Shown in pieces: positions 61,948-64,000 of a stretch of 64,000 nucleotides of DNA. A model generated the notes under the pieces. That model was not told the DNA's origin and ran no database searches. It saw only the letters and a program-made list of their open reading frames with translations. The stretch covers positions 1,744,501 through 1,808,500 of the forward strand of contig NZ_OY781882.1 in the NCBI RefSeq assembly GCF_963677125.1, in the 5' to 3' direction. The stretch's first letter is position 1. Each line of letters opens with the position of its first letter. This DNA is from an uncultured Desulfobacter sp. GTDB taxonomy: Bacteria > Desulfobacterota > Desulfobacteria > Desulfobacterales > Desulfobacteraceae. The position numbers and the translations under genes are program-made.

Positions 61948-63861
61948 ATCGGGATAGGACTCCCCATCACTGAGGAGCCCTCCCACACCACCCGGCATAC
62001 GGATCGCGTACCAGGGCGGTTCGGCTGATTTTAGGAATCAGTTCCCGGGCAGGTATAATCCTTTATCAATAAAATATCTTTCAGGCATGGCAATGGCCAC
62101 CCATTTGATTTTGCTCATGTGCCAGTACTTTTTGCGGGCATTGCCGCAGAGCATGGCATCCTGGTGAGCAATACCAAGTTTCTCAAGATTTCGAACCCTG
62201 GTTTTGGGATTTTTCCATTGTTTCCAAACAAGACTTCGCAGCCTTCGCATTATCCAGATCTTAAGCCCTTTGAGGAAGGATTTAGCTTCAGTAAGCCGGA
62301 AATAATTCCACCATCCCTGAAAGTATTGGTTCAATTCCTGGATGACCTGCCACAGGCTTTTGCCCCGCTTGCGGCTGGTTAATTCCCGCACTTTATCCTT
62401 GAATCGTTTCATGCTCTTGGCATGAATCCGGATCTTGGACTGTCCACACATTTGGAAATATGTGAATCCAAGGAATTTGCGCAGCCACGGTCTGCTGACA
62501 GCACTTTTGTCCTGGTTTACTTTGAGCTTGAGTTTCACGGTCAAAAATCGGGTGATATTTTGCATAACCCTTTCGGCCGCTTTCCGGCTTTTGCAGAAGA
62601 TCATAAAGTCATCGGCATAACGGACATACCGGTGTCCTCGTTTCTCCAGTTCCTTATCCAGCTCATCAAGGACGATGTTGGACAGTAGAGGAGAGAGCGG
62701 GCCTCCCTGGGGAGTTCCTTCTTCCGTGGGAACCGTAACGCCTGAGATCATCACACCGGATCTTAGATATTGCCGTATCACCTTTAATACGCGCTTATCC
62801 TTGATTCTGCCGGCGAGTCTACTCATCAGGCGGTCGTGCGAAACGCGGTCGAAAAATTTGGACAGGTCCATATCTACGACATACGTATAACCTTCAACCA
62901 TGTACCTTTTGCCCTGTATCACCGCATCGTGTGCGGATCTGCCTGGCCTGAATCCATAGCTGCATTCAGAGAAAAAGGGTTCCCATACCTGTTCCAGGAT
63001 TTGGGATATGGCCTGCTGTATAAACCGGTCAAGTACCGTGGGTATTCCAAGTAAACGGATACCGCCGTCTGGTTTGGGGATTTCCTTCCGCTTCACCGGC
63101 AGCGGTTTATGCCTACAGTGAAGCAGGTCTTGTTCAATTTTAGGCCAGTGCTTTGCCAGGTAATTCCCGAGTTGGCCGGTTTTCATACCGTCTACACCGG
63201 GGGCACCTTTGTTTGCACAAACCTGTTTCCATGCCCGGATAATGTTGTTGCGTTCAAGGATCATTTCCATTAACCGGTCGTTGTTTCCCAGACTTTCGGC
63301 AATCTGTGACGCTGGGAACAGTTCCATCTGCTGTGGCTGTCTGTTCACAAGTACACACCTCCTATTTGTCGTTATCATTTACCCGGGCCATTCTGCCCGG
63401 GCACCGTTCAGGCCTTGGCCGGGGTGAGACCTCCTCGCCTTTGCGGGGCTCGTTTCCTCCGGCTACTATGCCTTCTGCTGACTTCTCCCATGCGGTCAGA
63501 ACCGGTTACCCGGCCCTCAGCCAATCCGGCACATGGGAGATCTCCCGGGGTAAACACATGTCTTTCAATACGTGAATGCCGGATTTACGGACATACCCTG
63601 TAATGGATAGAGGACTTCACCTTGTTGTGCAGGCTCGTCCCGGTATGTGCGCCTTATATCCGATTCCTGTACGTCATCCCGTACCTTCGTGGTACCTTGC
63701 CCTAGCAAGACGGCTTCCTCCCGAAGCACCGTCACCGGTATCCCGTTGCACTACCACTACACCCTTCGCCTCCATCAGGCTGGGTCTAAGACTTGCCAAA
63801 TGTATTGGAATTTTATACATTTGACTCACTTTTAAGAACATGTGCCGTGCCCGGCACACAC
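61948..63861 (-). mobile_element. Group II intron with LtrA-type ORF
   Basis: On the minus strand the 5' end reads GTGTGTGCCGGGC near 63861 (matching GTGYG), followed by a domain I region of this type (GGCGCACATACCGGGACGAG and so on, near 63650). The ORF is at 62038-63348. The 3' end holds domain V (CCGAACCGCCCTGGTACGCG, then ATCCGTATGCCGGGTGGTGT) and domain VI, ending CCTATCCCGAT at 61948. The length is about 1.9 kb and it looks complete. It lies 10 bases behind the stop of the RHH-like gene. The exact 5' base is uncertain by two because of the GTGTGTG run. Confidence 0.9.
62038..63348 (-). CDS. ltrA: Group II intron reverse transcriptase/maturase
   Basis: 436 residues. The reverse transcriptase blocks include SYGFRPGRSAHDAV, VVDMDLSKFFDRV, GTPQGGPLSPLLSNI and the catalytic YADDFMIF (near residue 245). 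A maturase domain X / GIIM part follows (WGWW-type QGWWNYFR). No C-terminal endonuclease (HNH) domain is seen. The start is taken as the GTG at 63348 because AGGAGG stands nine bases before it; an ATG at 63378 has no such site. Confidence 0.93.
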   Translation of the reverse strand: MNRQPQQMELFPASQIAESLGNNDRLMEMILERNNIIRAWKQVCANKGAPGVDGMKTGQLGNYLAKHWPKIEQDLLHCRHKPLPVKRKEIPKPDGGIRLLGIPTVLDRFIQQAISQILEQVWEPFFSECSYGFRPGRSAHDAVIQGKRYMVEGYTYVVDMDLSKFFDRVSHDRLMSRLAGRIKDKRVLKVIRQYLRSGVMISGVTVPTEEGTPQGGPLSPLLSNIVLDELDKELEKRGHRYVRYADDFMIFCKSRKAAERVMQNITRFLTVKLKLKVNQDKSAVSRPWLRKFLGFTYFQMCGQSKIRIHAKSMKRFKDKVRELTSRKRGKSLWQVIQELNQYFQGWWNYFRLTEAKSFLKGLKIWIMRRLRSLVWKQWKNPKTRVRNLEKLGIAHQDAMLCGNARKKYWHMSKIKWVAIAMPERYFIDKGLYLPGN

Positions 63862-64000
63862 AAAACGCTGGAGAGGGACCAGGCTTACAGAGCGGCCTTT
63901 CGGAAGTGTTCAGGAAAATTTAAATTTTTATCGGAACTTTTTGGGTTCAAAAGCCTGGCCCCTCAGCTCCCCGTTCTCCTTTAAAACAAACGCCCTTGAC
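63862..64000. other. Flank beyond the intron, unresolved
   Basis: 139 bases up to the window end. A plus-strand frame reads KTLERDQAYRAAFRKC and ends FGFKSLAPQLPVLL plus stop near 63984. It looks protein-like but has no start of its own outside the intron, so it may be the tail of a gene split by the intron or chance. Nothing else is seen. Confidence 0.3.

Noticed and set aside
63793..63984. A 63-residue plus-strand frame across the intron end
   Set aside because: Its start lies within the intron on the opposite strand; at most its tail is a gene remnant.

Overview
The window looks like a chromosomal segment of a mesophilic, Gram-negative, strictly anaerobic sulfate-reducer-type bacterium of the Desulfobacterota, most likely Desulfobacteraceae. 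This placement is inferred. It rests on the mix of genes (acetyl-CoA hydrolase/transferase fused to GNAT, DUF2232 inside an S6-S18-L9-DnaB operon, LptE and MurJ for a Gram-negative envelope), on moderate GC with AT-rich intergenic DNA, and on protein sequence character. No rRNA or tRNA gene was seen.

Layout. 1-6047: the end of a XerD recombinase, an acidic-repeat protein with a formylglycine-enzyme-type fold, and, divergently, a ParA-type ATPase with two uncharacterised partners (an acidic protein and a coiled-coil zinc-ribbon protein). 6304-8628: a GspC-like PDZ protein, an exported YidD and a TPR protein in one overlapping run. 8782-11527 (minus): MoxR ATPase, VWA/DUF2201 protein and an unknown protein, translationally coupled. 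11647-12688: promoter, FMN riboswitch, ribB and terminator. 12965-18596: single genes (unknown protein, acetyl-CoA hydrolase-GNAT, RlmD, alpha/beta hydrolase, HAD). 18984-29003: a C-P lyase operon phnGHIJKLM-phnCDE plus a TIM-barrel isomerase-like gene. PhnE carries a large extra N-terminal region, and phnF, phnN and phnP are absent. 29039-29571: a decayed glycerophosphodiesterase gene cut off at a palindromic repeat. 29732-33084: thioesterase, CinA, B12-type radical SAM.

33326-38387: trp operon trpEGDCF with a classical attenuator (leader peptide with five Trp codons, antiterminator, terminator). trpB and trpA are not in the window. 38399-44102: LysM protein, second FGE-fold protein, a five-gene minus-strand run murJ / FtsB-like / TPR / rhodanese / DoxX in which every junction is a 4-base ATGA overlap, and rpsT. 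44117-47236: lptE and leuS. 47402-52856: rpsF-rpsR-DUF2232-rplI, a terminator, then dnaB and hflX. 53034-60766: a small Cys-rich protein, a divergent DnaA, pdxA-uvrA, an HsdR-N-like protein and a PlsC acyltransferase. 61043-64000: a gene with a SeqA/ribbon-helix-helix-like N-terminus behind a promoter overlaid by two palindromic operator-like boxes, followed by a group II intron on the minus strand.

The signals I find most worth attention are: (1) a DnaA whose DNA-recognition signature departs from the usual GGRDHTTV type; (2) the trp attenuator; (3) a family of palindromic intergenic elements in at least two full and several partial or architectural copies; (4) the two-box operator upstream of the RHH-like gene; (5) the ParA/zinc-ribbon/acidic-repeat cluster; and (6) the enlarged PhnE with its isomerase-like neighbour.
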